From positions 1 through 9,674 of the forward strand of contig JAABSK010000094.1 of the NCBI GenBank assembly GCA_011390435.1: a stretch of 9,674 nucleotides of DNA, read 5' to 3'. The stretch comes from Desulfobacteraceae bacterium. GTDB taxonomy: Bacteria; Desulfobacterota; Desulfobacteria; Desulfobacterales; Desulfobacteraceae. Made by a program: the position numbers and the translations under genes. The notes beneath the pieces were generated by a model. That model was not told the origin of the DNA, searched no databases, and saw only the letters and a list, made by a program, of their open reading frames with translations. Shown one piece after another: positions 1 to 7,413 of this stretch; the stretch's first letter is position 1; each line of letters starts with the position of its first letter.

Positions 1-117
1 CAAACCGGCCATCGAAGCTCCGGCACCACGCAAAAAATGTCTTCGGGTTATGTCGATGTCACCTGTGTTGTGCTGCAACATCTCGGTTGAGTTTTTTTTG
101 ATAACGCTTTTTCCCAT
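1..117 (-). CDS. Tat-exported protein, N-terminal fragment (cut by left window edge)
   Basis: Only the first 39 codons are present, reading leftward from an ATG at 117-115. A good ribosome site (AGGAGG on the minus strand, about 5 bases before the ATG) supports the start. The peptide begins MGKSVIKKNST, and residues 24-36 read TRRHFLRGAGASM. This is a twin-arginine motif (RRxFLRG) followed by the start of a small, hydrophobic, Ala/Gly-rich segment, which is the layout of a Tat signal peptide. The mature protein is therefore probably a folded, cofactor-bearing enzyme sent to the periplasm; molybdopterin oxidoreductases, flavoprotein reductases and Fe-S subunits commonly carry such leaders. The stretch of about 23 residues before the arginines is rather long. 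The enzyme class cannot be told from this fragment. The LysR gene lies 150 bases upstream on the same strand and may regulate it. Confidence 0.8.
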   Translation of the reverse strand, partial: MGKSVIKKNSTEMLQHNTGDIDITRRHFLRGAGASMAGL

Positions 118-204
118 AATGCCTCCTGCTCCTGATGGATTGATTAAAGGCCTTGGATCTAAATTCCTTGTCATCAGGTAGGATGGATCAGCCGGAAAGG
201 TCAA

Positions 205-219
205 ATTAATTATATTAAT
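205..219 (-). promoter_or_regulatory. Candidate LysR-type operator (T-N11-A dyad) before the Tat gene
   Basis: The 15-base sequence ATTAATATAATTAAT (minus strand) is two ATTAAT half-sites separated by three bases. Its inner 13 bases fit the T-N11-A interrupted dyad typical of LysR-family binding sites. It lies about 90-100 bases upstream of the Tat gene start and just downstream of the LysR gene, a plausible place for an activator site. The sequence is AT-rich, so chance occurrence is quite possible. I found no convincing -35/-10 pair between it and the Tat gene. The rest of the 118-267 gap holds only the Tat gene ribosome site. Confidence 0.3.
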
Positions 220-267
220 GAACAGATAAGGCCATTTCCGAAACTGATGAGGCAATAAATGAATCTG

Positions 268-1170
268 TCAGGGAAGTGTTCGCATAAAGGTAGCGATCAG
301 CTCTTGAATGATTTCTGATGGATTGTTCTGATTGCGATATGACGCATAAAACGTCATTTCCGGTCGTCCCTCCTGCAAACGGATTTCCGAAAAAAGCCCC
401 TCATCAATTTCTTTTCTCATCATAAAATCCGGCAGGATTGAAATTCCGTATCCTTTTTTTACCAGATTTTTAATGGCTTCATTGCTGTCGGATTCACTGA
501 TCATGGAAAACTCCTGCAAGTGAATTTTATTTTTGACCAAAAACTGTTCAAATGAAACCCGGCAGCCGGAATCTTTTTCGCGTAAAATCAACCGGGCCTT
601 CTGCAGGCGTTTCAGGGTCGTGATTTTTTCGTCTGTTGATTTTATCGTTCCGGCTTGAAATATCACCAAAGGTGCATGAAACAGTTTGATTTTATGCAAG
701 GACCTGTTTCTGGGCGCCAAGCCAGTGATACCGATATCAAAATCGCCGGACAGCAAGCCGTTGAAGATTTGTTCGCATTTAATAATGGACAGCAGTACAG
801 ATGTTTCAGGATGCGATTCCTGGAAAACCGCCAATCCGGCAGGCATGAGATGTTCGCCACCAATACAGCAGGCGCCGATTCTCAGTTTGCGTTGAAGAGA
901 GGGGCTGTGTATCCACATTTCGTTCAGTGTTTCCTGCTGAAGAACTACAAATTTTCTGGCAAGTTTTTGAAGTGTCTCTCCTGCGGTCGTTAGCCGGATA
1001 GAACCGGATGGATTCCGAATAAAAAGCGGGGTTTGAAAAAGCTGTTCGATTTTCTGGATTTGAAGGCTTACAGCGGGTTGTGAAAGGAATAACGCTTCTG
1101 CAGCTGCAGTAAAACTTCCGCAGTCGGCGACTTTTAGGAAAACCCGTAAAGAAAATAAATTGAGGTCCAT
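268..1170 (-). CDS. LysR-family transcriptional regulator
   Basis: The 300-residue length is typical for the family. Residues 1-60 form the winged helix-turn-helix: FLKVADCGSFTAAAEALFLS, then QPAVSLQIQKIEQ and a TTAGE turn at 61-65. Residues 91-295 form the periplasmic-binding-protein-like effector domain, with the usual features GDFDIGITG near 142-150, LILREKDSGCR near 194-204 and KKGYGISILPDF near 238-249. The REkdSGcR stretch resembles the CysL/CbbR side of the family, but the effector cannot be read from sequence. The start is supported by GAGG about 8 bases before the ATG. The gene lies 117 bases downstream of the NAGGN operon and 150 bases upstream of the Tat-protein gene, all on the same strand. 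Its likeliest targets are itself and the Tat gene. Control of the NAGGN genes is possible, but nothing seen here supports it. Confidence 0.95.
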   Translation of the reverse strand: MDLNLFSLRVFLKVADCGSFTAAAEALFLSQPAVSLQIQKIEQLFQTPLFIRNPSGSIRLTTAGETLQKLARKFVVLQQETLNEMWIHSPSLQRKLRIGACCIGGEHLMPAGLAVFQESHPETSVLLSIIKCEQIFNGLLSGDFDIGITGLAPRNRSLHKIKLFHAPLVIFQAGTIKSTDEKITTLKRLQKARLILREKDSGCRVSFEQFLVKNKIHLQEFSMISESDSNEAIKNLVKKGYGISILPDFMMRKEIDEGLFSEIRLQEGRPEMTFYASYRNQNNPSEIIQELIATFMRTLP

Positions 1171-1193
1171 CTTGTCGCCTCAATACTATCAGT

Positions 1194-1235
1194 TTAATGG
1201 TGTCTGACCAGTATGAATATCAAAAATCACTGGTC
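1194..1235 (-). promoter_or_regulatory. Candidate LysR-gene promoter with flanking inverted repeat
   Basis: A perfect 7-bp inverted repeat, GACCAGT at 1206-1212 and ACTGGTC at 1229-1235, is separated by 16 bases. Between its arms, on the minus strand, lies a TTGATA hexamer (1218-1223), followed after 18 bases by CATTAA (1194-1199). These could serve as -35 and -10 elements for the LysR gene, whose ATG is at 1170. An operator overlapping the -35 would suit autorepression, which is common in LysR regulators. The -10 is weak, so the promoter call is tentative; the inverted repeat itself is plain in the sequence. Confidence 0.35.
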
Positions 1236-1287
1236 TGTGACCTACCATAGAAATTTTTAAAACTCAACCCTATTCATCTGCATCTTT

Positions 1288-2412
1288 TTATGTTTTGATC
1301 GTGATGATATCCCTTTCCGGCTGGTGCGGGAATCCATTGATCGACCCCATCTTGTTTTTATCCCGCTGAAAGGTGGGTTCACTTTGAATGTAATGGAAAA
1401 TCAGCCGGGCGGTGTTTTTCAGGCTGTCCATATGGGTCCGCTCGTATCCATGGGATGCGTCGGTTGCAAATCCCACCAGTGCTGTTCGGATATCGCTTCC
1501 GGCTTCAATGGCAGAGGCAGCATCAGACCGGTAGAATTCAAACATGTCTTTATTGAATTCAATCTGGTTTTTCCTGCAGATTTCAGCCAGTTTGCGGTTC
1601 AGGTGGTAATCAAACGGCCCGGCCTGGTCCATCATTACCAGTGTGGTGGCATGGTCTGTGGTGTTTTGTCCTGTGGCGGTCATGGCACTGTCAATCACCA
1701 CCATTTCAGTGATATCGCTGTACAGCACTTCTGTGGCACCGATTCCCACTTCTTCGTTGATGGTGAACAGCAGGTGGCAGTCCACCGGCAGATCAGCCGC
1801 TTTTGTTTTGATGGCTTTGGCCACGCACAGGAGAATGGCGGTACCGGCTTTGTTATCCAGATGGCGGGAATTGATATAGCCGCCCGGATCAATTTCCGGA
1901 TTCGGATCAACCGCAACATAGTCTCCAATATCAAATCCGCTGGATTTCAGGTCAGATTCGTTGCGGCATGGGGCATCGATTCTCACTTCGATCTGTTTCC
2001 AGGAAACCGGCTGGGTGTTGATTTCATCATTGTAGACGTGACCGGATGCCTTCAGCGGCAGAATGGTGCCGCGGAATTTCTGATTTTCAGTGAACACCGT
2101 TACCCTGGCGCCTTCTGCAAACCGGCTGGACCAGGTGCCGATGGGTCTGACGGCCAGGCGGCCATTGTCTTTGAGCTGGCTGACCATGGCGCCCAGCGTG
2201 TCCAGGTGAGCGCAGACCGCCCGGTCAAGGGTGCTCATGCTGCCGGGGAGTGTGGCCCGGATCGCGCCTCTGCGGGTCACATTATAGGAAATGCCCAGGG
2301 TTTCCAGCTCAGCGCAGACATAGTGAACAATCTGGTCGGTGTATCCGGACGGGCTTGGAATCTGGAGCAGGGACATCAACTGTTTTTTCAGGTAATCTTC
2401 ATCGGGTTTCAT
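1288..2412 (-). CDS. M42-family metallopeptidase of the NAGGN osmoprotectant operon
   Basis: This is a dinuclear-metal aminopeptidase-like hydrolase of family M42, 374 residues from the chosen start (MKPDEDYLKK). Metal and catalytic residues are in the family order: AHLDT (H69, D71), SRHLDNKAG (D186, the bridging aspartate), INEEVG (E220, E221, catalytic base), VIDSAM (D241) and a C-terminal YERTH (H327). The open frame extends upstream to 2526, but that adds a 38-residue, proline-rich stretch buried in ngg. The start at 2412 gives a 14-base overlap with the ngg stop and matches the family N-terminus; no strong Shine-Dalgarno is visible, so translation is probably coupled to ngg. Proteins of this type are the third member of the conserved NAGGN gene trio. 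Their role is unproven; hydrolysis or recycling of the dipeptide, or of a related acyl-peptide, is the natural inference. It is expected to be cytoplasmic, as no signal peptide is seen. Confidence 0.92.
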   Translation of the reverse strand: MKPDEDYLKKQLMSLLQIPSPSGYTDQIVHYVCAELETLGISYNVTRRGAIRATLPGSMSTLDRAVCAHLDTLGAMVSQLKDNGRLAVRPIGTWSSRFAEGARVTVFTENQKFRGTILPLKASGHVYNDEINTQPVSWKQIEVRIDAPCRNESDLKSSGFDIGDYVAVDPNPEIDPGGYINSRHLDNKAGTAILLCVAKAIKTKAADLPVDCHLLFTINEEVGIGATEVLYSDITEMVVIDSAMTATGQNTTDHATTLVMMDQAGPFDYHLNRKLAEICRKNQIEFNKDMFEFYRSDAASAIEAGSDIRTALVGFATDASHGYERTHMDSLKNTARLIFHYIQSEPTFQRDKNKMGSINGFPHQPERDIITIKT

Positions 2413-4156
2413 TTTTCTGATCCATGGATGCGGTTGAGGGAAATAAAAGATCAATAAACCGCTCAGCTGTGGGCTGGGGTTCGTGGTTTGCAAGACCGGG
2501 ACGTTCATTGGCCTCGATAAAGGCATAGTCGTCCCTGCGGATGTCCGGAACGATAAAGTCCAGTCCGGTCACTGGAATATCAAGGGTCTGGCTGATGGTC
2601 ACCGCCGCTTTTTTAAGGGTATCGCTGATCTCTGCCGTGACATCGTGGATGGTTCCGCCGGTGTGCAGGTTGGCGGTTTTCCGGACGGTAAGGGATTTCC
2701 CTTTTGCCAGAATCGTGTCGTAATCATAGCCTTCCTGTTTCAGGCACCGCAGTGTCTCATTGTCTCTGGGGATACGGCTTTCGCCCCCGGTTGCCGCCAT
2801 CCGCCGGCGGTTGTGCTTCCGGATCAGGCTGGAAATGGAATGGGCACCGGTTCCGGTGATTTTGGGCGGTTTCCGGACAGCAGCGGCCACCACTTCGTGG
2901 TTGATCACAATGATTCTCAGATCATGGCCCTGGACATATTCTTCCAGTAAAACATCACTGCAGATTTTTTTTGCCTTTTGAACAGCTGTTTTCAATTCTT
3001 TTTCATCGGAAATGTCCACGCTGATGCCGGCACCCTGCTCCCCTCTGGCTGGTTTGACCACCACGCGGCCAGTGGTTTTCATAAATTCGATATCTGCTGA
3101 AAAGTCTGTGTGGCGCAGCTGAGCCGGGACATGAATACCGCTGTCCGCCACCAGTTTCCGGGTCAGTCGCTTGTCATCGCACTTTGCCATGGCAATGGCG
3201 GTGGTCATTTCAGACAGCGATTCCCGGCAGGTTACCGAGCGGCTGCCCAGACTCAGTTTGAACAGTCCGTATTCCGCATCAATAATGTCGATGATAATGC
3301 CCCGTTTCCGGGCTTCATCCACGATCAGGCGGGCATATGGATTCAAGGGTGTGTCTGGCTGGCTTGACGGAACGTACAATGGTTCGTTAATGGCGTTTTT
3401 CCGTTTGATGGAAAACGCCGGAATCCGCTGGAATTTCAGTTTTTCATATAATTTGATGGCCTGGGTGTTATCGTGCATCACACTGACATCCATAAAGGCC
3501 CTGCCTTTGGTAAAATAATGGCCGGCCAGGTGTTGAACCAGGCAGATCCCGACACCGGGAACACCCGCCTGTGGGTCAACTGCCAGAGACCACAGGCTGG
3601 AGCCCTTTTCCGGGTCATTGAATGCCTTGACATGATCAATGCCGGTCACCGTACCGATCACCTGGCCATCAGCGGTGCGCCTGGCAATAAAATAGGTCCG
3701 CAGCTTTTCTGCCCTGCGGTCCAGCATGAATTCAGGGTCTGCCCCTTTCATGTGGCACCTGGTGTAAATCCGGTTGATTTCTTCAGCTTCCGCTTTTGTG
3801 GTCAGCCTCTGGATCGTGAACAGTGAGCTGGTTTCCGGGGAGTCACAAAAATAATCGTGATGCCATAATCGAAAGGTGTGGGATGGATCCAGAAACAGTT
3901 TGTCCGGTGCTTTGGACACAATGACGTGGGGATCAATGACATAAATGGCGATATCCCTGGCGTCATTGCCATGGGAACACATGGCAGCCACCAGCCGGTC
4001 ACCGTCTTCAAAGGTGTGGCCGAACACCAGCCGGCCCCAGCCCATCTCTGAAAACGCGTCAGACTTCATGGTTTTCGCGGCCGGGCTTTTGATCTTTTCC
4101 CAGTTTCTCAGTGACTGGCCATGCTTCTTTTCAATCCGGTGTGTTGTTCGGTTCAT
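2399..4156 (-). CDS. ngg: N-acetylglutaminylglutamine synthetase (GNAT/ATP-grasp fusion)
   Basis: This 585-residue bifunctional cytoplasmic enzyme makes N-acetylglutaminylglutamine from two glutamines, acetyl-CoA and ATP, the core of NAGGN osmoprotectant synthesis. After an N-terminal region (1-115) comes a GNAT acetyltransferase domain at about 116-260, with LWSLAVDP then QAGVPGVG (196-203) as the acetyl-CoA loop and DNTQAIKLYEKLKF at 229-242. A cyanophycin-synthetase-like ATP-grasp domain fills about 272-575: VVVKPARGEQGAGI (365-378, nucleotide-binding lysine K368), LLEEYVQGHDLRI (403-415, hinge), the GTGAHSISSLI loop (435-445), and LDF at 532-534 with FIEANERPG (546-554, metal ligands E548 and N550). 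The start has AAGGAG 7 bases upstream, overlapping the asnO stop; the gap to asnO is 11 bases. Family identity is clear from the fusion plus its two partners. No key residue appears missing. Confidence 0.94.
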   Translation of the reverse strand: MNRTTHRIEKKHGQSLRNWEKIKSPAAKTMKSDAFSEMGWGRLVFGHTFEDGDRLVAAMCSHGNDARDIAIYVIDPHVIVSKAPDKLFLDPSHTFRLWHHDYFCDSPETSSLFTIQRLTTKAEAEEINRIYTRCHMKGADPEFMLDRRAEKLRTYFIARRTADGQVIGTVTGIDHVKAFNDPEKGSSLWSLAVDPQAGVPGVGICLVQHLAGHYFTKGRAFMDVSVMHDNTQAIKLYEKLKFQRIPAFSIKRKNAINEPLYVPSSQPDTPLNPYARLIVDEARKRGIIIDIIDAEYGLFKLSLGSRSVTCRESLSEMTTAIAMAKCDDKRLTRKLVADSGIHVPAQLRHTDFSADIEFMKTTGRVVVKPARGEQGAGISVDISDEKELKTAVQKAKKICSDVLLEEYVQGHDLRIIVINHEVVAAAVRKPPKITGTGAHSISSLIRKHNRRRMAATGGESRIPRDNETLRCLKQEGYDYDTILAKGKSLTVRKTANLHTGGTIHDVTAEISDTLKKAAVTISQTLDIPVTGLDFIVPDIRRDDYAFIEANERPGLANHEPQPTAERFIDLLFPSTASMDQKNETR

Positions 4157-4167
4157 GGGACAGCTCC

Positions 4168-5940
4168 TTATATGCTGTTTTGTTTCATCCAGAACTCCAG
4201 AACGGCAATCTGCCAGAGCTTGGAGCCCCCAAGCGGCGTGATGTGTTCGTCTGGCGATGCCAGCAGCATATCCACATATTCGCTGTTGATGATTCCTTTT
4301 GAGCTGCTGGTATCACTTTTTACAATGCCGGTGACAAAATCCAGGTATCGGCCCTGTATATATTTAAGGGCGGGTACGGGAAAGTATCCCTTGGGCCGGT
4401 CGATCACCTCGTTTGGAATGATCTCTCTGGCAGCTTCTTTGAGAATATATTTCCCCCCGTCTCTGACTTTGTATTCCGCTGGTATCCTGGCTGCCAGCTC
4501 CACCAGTTCATGGTCCAGAAACGGAACCCTGGCTTCAAGGCTCCAGGCCATGGTCATGTTGTCCACCCGTTTGACCGGATCATCCACCAGCATGACGGTG
4601 GTGTCCATCCGCAGCGCCTGGTCCACAGGGCTGTTTGTTCCCGGCATGGAGAACTGCCGCCGGATATATTCGGTGGTGTGATCCGGGCCCTGGTAATCGC
4701 TGTGTACCATCTCCATGAACTCTTCATGGGTCCGGTCACAGAAAACATTCCGATAGTCCTGAACAGGGTTCTGGCTGTCAAGCATCGGCGGGTACCAGTG
4801 GTATCCGCCAAACACCTCATCTGCGCCCTGACCGCTCTGCACCACTTTGACGTGCTTTGCAACTTCCTGGCTGAGCAGATAAAACCCGATGCAGTCATGG
4901 GAGACCATGGGTTCGCTCATGGCCTGAACACAGGCAGCCATGGACGGCAGAACCTGTTCTGCATCCACAGGGATCTTGTGATGGTCAGTTGCATAATGGC
5001 GGGCAATGATATCGGAATACTCAAATTCATTCCCTTTTTCATCTCCAATGCTTTCAAAGCCGATGGAGAACGTCTTGATCTTCTGCTGGCCTGCTTCAGC
5101 CAGAAGTCCTGTAATCAGGCTGGAGTCCAGCCCGCCGGACAGCAGAACCCCAACCGGCACGTCCGCCACCAGGCGGCGCTTGACCGCTGCCATCAGGGTT
5201 TGGGAAAGCAGCAGCTTCCAGTCTTCAAATCCGTATTTTTCTTCCTGGCTGTCCCGCTCAAAGTTTAACTGCCAATAGGTGTTCTGCACCATGGTGCCGT
5301 CCTGCTGAACTGTCATGGTGGTGGCCGGCGGCAGTTTTCGTACCCCGTCAATGATTGTGTGGGGCGCAGGCACAACAGAGTGAAACGACAGATAATAATG
5401 AAGGGCCTGGGGTGAGATGGTTTTTTCGATTCTGCCGGTTTTCAGCAGTGCCGGCAGCGACGATGCAAACAAAAGGGAGTCCTGGGTTTTATAAAAGTAC
5501 AGCGGTTTGATTCCCAGCCGGTCCCGCGCCATAAAGACACAATTGTCTGCCTGGTTGTAAATGGCAAAGGCAAACATGCCGTTGAATTTTTCCACACAGC
5601 TTTCTCCCCAGGCATGGTAGGCTTTTAAGATCACTTCGGTATCACCGCTGGAATAAAAGGAATACCCCATCTGCTGTAACTGACTGCGCAGTTCCTTGTA
5701 GTTGTATATTGCGCCGTTAAAGACAATGATCAGGCCCAGGACGGGATCCACAAAGGGCTGGTTGGAGTCATCGCTTAGATCAATGATTTTCAGTCGGCGA
5801 TGTCCGAGCGCTGTCCAGATGCCATGGTACAGGCCCTCATTGTCCGGGCCCCTCCGGGCCATTGCCTGATTCATTGTTTTTACGGATGGTTCGGTAACGG
5901 CCTGATTGTTAAAAAAAAGCTCTCCACAAATGCCACACAT
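4168..5940 (-). CDS. asnO: N-acetylglutaminylglutamine amidotransferase (asparagine-synthase family)
   Basis: This glutamine-dependent amidotransferase of the asparagine synthase B family is predicted to convert the C-terminal carboxylate of N-acetylglutaminylglutamine to the amide, the last step of NAGGN synthesis. The start at 5940 is chosen, over an in-frame ATG at 6009, because it places Cys2 (MCGICGE) at the mature N-terminus as the glutaminase nucleophile. It also has AGGAG at 5954-5950, whereas the 6009 start would lie upstream of the likely transcription start. The protein is 590 residues. The glutaminase domain (1-190) shows GHRRL (46-50), FNGAIYN (74-80) and SSGDTE (97-102). The synthetase domain (about 230-590) has the PP-loop LSGGLDSS (267-274), the SGQGADEVFGGY segment (369-380) and LEARVPFLDHE (468-478). 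It is the first gene of the trio operon. A plain asparagine synthetase is the alternative, but the adjoining ngg and M42 genes argue strongly for the NAGGN role. Confidence 0.94.
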   Translation of the reverse strand: MCGICGELFFNNQAVTEPSVKTMNQAMARRGPDNEGLYHGIWTALGHRRLKIIDLSDDSNQPFVDPVLGLIIVFNGAIYNYKELRSQLQQMGYSFYSSGDTEVILKAYHAWGESCVEKFNGMFAFAIYNQADNCVFMARDRLGIKPLYFYKTQDSLLFASSLPALLKTGRIEKTISPQALHYYLSFHSVVPAPHTIIDGVRKLPPATTMTVQQDGTMVQNTYWQLNFERDSQEEKYGFEDWKLLLSQTLMAAVKRRLVADVPVGVLLSGGLDSSLITGLLAEAGQQKIKTFSIGFESIGDEKGNEFEYSDIIARHYATDHHKIPVDAEQVLPSMAACVQAMSEPMVSHDCIGFYLLSQEVAKHVKVVQSGQGADEVFGGYHWYPPMLDSQNPVQDYRNVFCDRTHEEFMEMVHSDYQGPDHTTEYIRRQFSMPGTNSPVDQALRMDTTVMLVDDPVKRVDNMTMAWSLEARVPFLDHELVELAARIPAEYKVRDGGKYILKEAAREIIPNEVIDRPKGYFPVPALKYIQGRYLDFVTGIVKSDTSSSKGIINSEYVDMLLASPDEHITPLGGSKLWQIAVLEFWMKQNSI

Positions 5941-5993
5941 ATATATTTTCTCCTGTGGGATAAAGATTAACGGCTTAAGATCAAAACCCAAAA

Positions 5994-6022
5994 AATATAT
6001 CGTATTCAATGCAAAATGTCAA
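5994..6022 (-). promoter_or_regulatory. Sigma-70 promoter of the asnO-ngg-M42 operon
   Basis: On the minus strand, TTGACA (6022-6017) is followed after exactly 17 bases by TATATT (5999-5994). This is a perfect -35 and a five-of-six -10 at ideal spacing. Transcription would start near 5987, leaving a leader of about 47 bases before the asnO ATG at 5940, which carries the AGGAG ribosome site. The strength of the match suggests substantial sigma-70 transcription. Any osmotic control would have to act on top of it, through a factor or supercoiling effect not visible here. Confidence 0.85.
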
Positions 6023-6115
6023 GGTTGGCCAGGCTTCCGTTATTGGTATGTTCAGTTAAAACATATGAATACAACAGATTGCATGAATAAGTGCAGCAGC
6101 AGAAGTAATTAGAGT

Positions 6116-6129
6116 TGAAATCAATTTCA
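6116..6129. repeat. Short perfect inverted repeat upstream of the NAGGN promoter
   Basis: TGAAAT and ATTTCA are separated by CA, giving a 14-base perfect palindrome about 95 bases upstream of the asnO -35 element. It could be a transcription-factor site, but a palindrome of this length in AT-rich DNA may be chance. Two ATGAATA copies 19 bases apart (6064-6070 and 6083-6089) lie between it and the promoter. The rest of the 5941-6202 gap holds only the promoter and hairpins listed separately. Confidence 0.25.
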
Positions 6130-6133
6130 GGGG

Positions 6134-6191
6134 CGTTTCATACAGATCAGGCAGCAGTGAAACGGGAGGGTACGGCAAACAGCACCCTCCC
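6134..6191 (-). terminator. Hairpin(s) after the aldehyde reductase gene, possible terminator
   Basis: GGGAGGGT (6164-6171) and ACCCTCCC (6184-6191) form a perfect 8-bp GC-rich stem with a 12-base loop, beginning 11 bases after the reductase stop on the minus strand. It abuts a second stem, CGTTTCA (6134-6140) with TGAAACG (6158-6164), 7 bp with a 17-base loop. No U-tract follows either stem, so this is not a standard intrinsic terminator. It may act as a 3' end-protecting or Rho-assisted structure. The NAGGN promoter lies about 110 bases further on, so some insulation between the two units would make sense. Confidence 0.5.
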
Positions 6192-6202
6192 CATGGGGTG
6201 GA

Positions 6203-7360
6203 TCAGCAGGCGTTTTCCAGAATCCGGGTGGCCACATCCGGTGTGATCTTCCGTTTTTCACCCAGCTTGACCATGCCGTGGGCTTTGAGCTGTTCAACAA
6301 TGGTGGAAATATTTTCAGCATGGATGCCATAATCGCTCAGGCGGGTTTTGATTCCCATGGCGTGAAAAAAATCAGCTGTTTTTTCAATGGCCAGCTCGAT
6401 TTTTTCATCTGTCGAACCCGATTGGATTCCCCAGACCCGGTCGGCATATTGCAGCAGCTTGTCGGTTTTTTCATCTTTTTGGATGCGAAGCAAAGACGGC
6501 AGAACAATGGCAAGGGTTCTGGCATGATCCACGCCATGCAGCGCAGTGATCTCGTGACCGATCATATGTGTGGCCCAGTCCTGGGGAACACCGGCACCGA
6601 TAAGGCCATTGAGGGCCAGGGTGGCACACCACATCAGATTGGCACGGACATCGTAATCATCCGGATGGGCAAGCGCTTTGGGGCCTTCTTCGATCAGGGT
6701 CAGCAGCAGGCCCTCGGCAAAACGGTCCTGGAGTTTTGCATTGACCGGATAGGTCAGGTATTGCTCTGTGGTATGAACAAACGCATCCACCACTCCGTTG
6801 CTGATCTGGGCAGCCGGCAGGGTAAACGTGGTTTCCGGGTCCAGAATGGAAAAGACCGGAAATACCTGTGGGCTGGAAAAAGGCAGTTTTGCACGCAGGG
6901 CTTTGTTGGTGATGACCGATCCGCAGTTCATTTCAGATCCGGTGGCCGGCAGGGTCAGTATGGTGCCGAACGGAAGGGCTGATTTGATTTTAGACCCAAA
7001 GCTGGTCATGATCTCCCAGGGATCGCCGTCGTAATGTGCTGCGGCTGCAATAAATTTGGTGCCGTCAATCACAGACCCGCCGCCAATCGCCAGAAGGAAA
7101 TCCACATTTTCTTCGCGGATCGCTGCCACACACTTCATGAGGGTTTCAAATGAGGGATTGGCCTCGATTCCCCCGAACTCTCTGACCTGAAACTCTTTGA
7201 GGCTGTCTTTGACTTTGTCCAGAATCCCGTTGGATTTGACGCTTCCGCCACCATAGGTGATTAACACGGTTGCCGCTGAAGGGATCTGCTTTTTGATATC
7301 GGAGATCCGATCTTTTCCAAACAGTATTTTTGTGGGATTGTGAAAGTTAAAGTTCAGCAT
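6203..7360 (-). CDS. yqhD: YqhD-like NADPH-dependent aldehyde reductase (iron-type alcohol dehydrogenase family)
   Basis: This 385-residue group III metal-dependent alcohol dehydrogenase is close to Escherichia coli YqhD along its whole length. It is predicted to reduce short-chain and peroxidation-derived aldehydes to alcohols with NADPH, in the cytoplasm. The N-terminal nucleotide domain shows ILFGK (12-16), YGGGSVKSNG (36-45, where YqhD contacts NADPH) and AIGGGSVIDGTKF (91-103). The C-terminal domain carries the metal ligands D192 and H196 (NGVVDAFVHT), H265 (DWATHMIGHE) and H279 (HGVDHARTLA), all at the positions expected from YqhD with a two-residue offset. A TCCTT at 7367-7371 (AAGGA on the minus strand) is the ribosome site. 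It has its own promoter and a hairpin after the stop, so it appears to be a single-gene unit. Its preferred substrate cannot be told; butanol dehydrogenase is the alternative label for such proteins. Confidence 0.93.
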   Translation of the reverse strand: MLNFNFHNPTKILFGKDRISDIKKQIPSAATVLITYGGGSVKSNGILDKVKDSLKEFQVREFGGIEANPSFETLMKCVAAIREENVDFLLAIGGGSVIDGTKFIAAAAHYDGDPWEIMTSFGSKIKSALPFGTILTLPATGSEMNCGSVITNKALRAKLPFSSPQVFPVFSILDPETTFTLPAAQISNGVVDAFVHTTEQYLTYPVNAKLQDRFAEGLLLTLIEEGPKALAHPDDYDVRANLMWCATLALNGLIGAGVPQDWATHMIGHEITALHGVDHARTLAIVLPSLLRIQKDEKTDKLLQYADRVWGIQSGSTDEKIELAIEKTADFFHAMGIKTRLSDYGIHAENISTIVEQLKAHGMVKLGEKRKITPDVATRILENAC

Positions 7361-7413
7361 TGTCTTTCCTTTTTTTTGGGGTTAGAATCAAGATACGCTT
7401 AAGGTTCATTTTC

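Noticed and set aside
1206..1235. Inverted repeat read as the terminator of the NAGGN operon
   Set aside because: The stem is only 7 bp with a 16-base loop, and no T-run follows on the minus strand; an operator reading fits better.
1324..2457. Long plus-strand open frame (377 codons) opposite the M42 peptidase gene
   Set aside because: It lies wholly antisense to a gene with a full set of catalytic motifs, and its translation is low-complexity (Gly, His and Phe-rich) with no recognisable domain. It is a mirror of the real gene's codon bias.
2413..2526. Upstream extension of the M42 peptidase frame by 38 codons
   Set aside because: It would overlap ngg by 128 bases, adds proline-rich sequence unlike the family N-terminus, and the ATG at 2412 gives the usual short overlap.
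4510..5268. Plus-strand open frame of 252 codons opposite asnO
   Set aside because: It is antisense to the conserved asnO coding region and shows no family motif; I see no ribosome site or promoter for it.
5941..6009. Upstream extension of asnO by 23 codons
   Set aside because: It would hide the essential N-terminal cysteine and lies partly on top of the -10 element of the promoter, upstream of the expected transcript start.
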